A stretch of 6,575 nucleotides of DNA from Candidatus Bathyarchaeota archaeon (GTDB lineage Archaea > Thermoproteota > Bathyarchaeia > Bathyarchaeales > Bathyarchaeaceae): contig CP070791.1 of assembly GCA_020346825.1 (NCBI GenBank), forward strand, positions 847,355 through 853,929. The letters are read 5' to 3'. The translations under genes and the position numbers were made by a program. The notes below the pieces were generated by a model. That model did not search any database. It was not told the origin of the DNA and was given only the letters and a program-made list of their open reading frames with translations. How positions within the stretch are numbered: position 1 is the stretch's first letter; every line of letters begins with the position of its first letter. Of this stretch, positions 5,480 to 6,575 are shown in pieces.

Positions 5480-6514
5480 ATGATGAGAACCATAGAGTGG
5501 GAGGATGGTGTGGTCATTATAATAGATCAAACAAAGCTTCCCATCAAGTTTGTGTTGTTGAGGATGAAGAAATGTAGTGAAGTGGCTTCTGCAATTAAGC
5601 ACATGAAATTACGTGGTGCTCCTCTCATTGGCGTGGCTGCTGCGTATGGCTTGGCTCTCACAGCCTTCCATTCCAAAGCGGAGGAGAGGGAAGACTTGTT
5701 GAAGGAGATTGATGAATCAGCTGTAGTTTTGAGAGAGACAAGGCCTACCGCGGTGAATCTTTTCTGGGCTATCGATCGTATCGTAGGGAAGGCTCGAGCA
5801 ACTCCTGGAGAAGCGATGAATGTGGCAAAGATTGTAGTGGCAGAAGCTCAGAGAATGGCAAATGAGGATGTTGAAGTCAACTGCAAGATGGGTGAACATG
5901 GATCTAGACTCATCGAAGATGGAGACGGTGTTCTCACTCACTGCAACGCAGGTAGCTTGGCTACTGTAGATTATGGCACAGCTTTGGGCGTTGTAAGGGC
6001 TGCGTGGAATCAGGGTAAGAAGATTAGGGTGTTTGCTGCTGAGACTAGACCGAGACTTCAGGGCGCCAGACTCACGGCCTATGAGCTGAAACGAGATTGT
6101 ATTCCGGTGACGTTGATAACTGATACTATGGTTGGGCATGTCATGTCCAGGCAATTGGTGAATAAGGTCGTGGTTGGAGCTGATAGGATAGTTCGAGATG
6201 CCGTTATAAATAAGATAGGCACCTACAACGTCGCTGTGTTGGCGCATGAACATGGAATTCCATTTTATGTAGCAGCTCCTATTTCAACCATGGATTTAAG
6301 TCACACTTCGGGTGAGGCAGTTATTGAAGAGAGAAATCCGGAGGAGGTTACGAACGTGCGCTCTATAAGAATTGCGCCAGAAGGAATTGAAGTGATGAAT
6401 CCAGCCTTTGATTTTACTCCGATGAAATACGTTAGCGCCATCATAACTGAAAAGGGGGTCTTCTCTCCAGAAGACCTCAAAACAGTACATAAAGACTTGA
6501 AAAGGCAGGACTAA
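5480..6514 (+). CDS. mtnA: S-methyl-5-thioribose-1-phosphate isomerase family protein (aIF-2B-like)
   Basis: Predicted to convert the aldose S-methyl-5-thioribose 1-phosphate to the ketose S-methyl-5-thioribulose 1-phosphate in cytoplasmic methionine salvage; archaeal relatives may also use 5-deoxyribose 1-phosphate. At 344 aa it has the normal length. Motifs: RGAP at 45-48, RPTAVNLFWA at 88-97, THCNAGSLAT at 153-162 with catalytic C155, ETRPRLQGARLTA at 188-200, and VGADRI with catalytic D235, followed by NKIGTY. The last part, NPAFDFTPMKY, is also typical. Ribose-1,5-bisphosphate isomerase and the regulatory eIF2B subunits share this fold; the N-terminal RGAP block and close overall match favour MtnA. 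The start is ATG 5480 or, better spaced from GGTG, 5483. By eye its codons end in T or G more than those of leuS. It has its own promoter, so the regulator next to it is not necessarily in one operon. Confidence 0.92.
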   Translation: MMRTIEWEDGVVIIIDQTKLPIKFVLLRMKKCSEVASAIKHMKLRGAPLIGVAAAYGLALTAFHSKAEEREDLLKEIDESAVVLRETRPTAVNLFWAIDRIVGKARATPGEAMNVAKIVVAEAQRMANEDVEVNCKMGEHGSRLIEDGDGVLTHCNAGSLATVDYGTALGVVRAAWNQGKKIRVFAAETRPRLQGARLTAYELKRDCIPVTLITDTMVGHVMSRQLVNKVVVGADRIVRDAVINKIGTYNVAVLAHEHGIPFYVAAPISTMDLSHTSGEAVIEERNPEEVTNVRSIRIAPEGIEVMNPAFDFTPMKYVSAIITEKGVFSPEDLKTVHKDLKRQD

Positions 6515-6575
6515 TGGTTTCTGTTCTTCCTGTTTCTACTCTTCAGCAGGCTTTTGTTGATTCCGTCTATCATTG
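6514..6575 (+). CDS. Possible start of a coupled + strand gene (partial, uncertain)
   Basis: An ATG overlaps the isomerase stop (TAATG, 6512-6516) and the frame stays open for 20 codons to the window end, beginning MVSVLPVSTLQQ. GCAGGA lies four bases upstream and could serve as ribosome binding site. The stretch is pyrimidine-rich, unlike the purine-rich coding strands of the other genes here, and 20 open codons are easily due to chance. It excludes the - strand alternative in the same bases. No family recognised. Confidence 0.25.
   Translation, partial: MVSVLPVSTLQQAFVDSVYH
6536..6575 (-). CDS. Possible 3' end of a convergent - strand gene (partial, uncertain)
   Basis: On the - strand a frame enters from the window end and reads NDRRNQQKPAEE before TAG (complement of 6536-6538). 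A charged hydrophilic tail and a purine-rich sense strand suit the style of genes here, and it would stop 21 bp from the isomerase end. Only twelve codons are visible, and a second - strand frame is also open to 6511. It is slightly favoured over the + strand reading but not established. Confidence 0.3.
   Translation of the reverse strand, partial: NDRRNQQKPAEE

Noticed and set aside
5717..6253. 178-codon - strand ORF opposite the isomerase
   Set aside because: It is antisense to conserved catalytic motifs and is His/Ser/Cys-rich, as expected for a reverse reading of a real gene.

Overview
The window looks archaeal. It holds an alanyl-tRNA synthetase with the archaeal-style C-terminal Gly-rich ending, a 963-residue archaeal/eukaryotic-type leucyl-tRNA synthetase, a tRNA-Arg(UCU) split by a 15-nt intron at the canonical archaeal 37/38 position with a bulge-helix-bulge fold, and a regulator made of an HTH fused to a phosphoribosyltransferase domain (PyrE homolog/GfcR type). 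Promoters look like archaeal TATA boxes, with some preceded by A-rich BRE-like bases. I cannot place the lineage from this alone; a TACK-type or Bathyarchaeia-like archaeon is a guess, not a result.

Layout: all confident genes are on the + strand. Bases 1-1195 are the 3' part of alaS, cut off by the window start. After a 91-bp gap with a hairpin and a TATA-like box comes the complete leuS (1287-4178). A 70-bp gap carries the promoter of the intron-containing tRNA-Arg (4249-4341, CCA encoded). A 215-bp gap follows, with a hairpin, short direct repeats about 10 bp apart, a dyad and a good TATA box, leading to the HTH-PRTase regulator (4557-5297). The next gap, 5298-5479, is T-rich, with oligo-T terminator candidates, an alternating purine-pyrimidine palindrome and a TATA box. 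It leads to a methylthioribose-1-phosphate isomerase family gene (5480-6514). The last 60 bases are either the start of a coupled + strand gene or the 3' end of a convergent - strand gene.

How the genes relate: the first half is a translation cluster (two synthetases and a tRNA), probably separate transcription units because each of leuS and tRNA-Arg has its own TATA candidate. The second half pairs a sugar/nucleotide-type regulator with a ribose-phosphate isomerase of methionine/5'-deoxynucleoside salvage. Both have their own promoters, so any functional link rests on adjacency only. I see no mobile element, CRISPR array, defence locus or clearly new system. The points most worth a second look are the minimal tRNA intron, the repeat-rich region upstream of the regulator, and the palindrome in front of the isomerase promoter.
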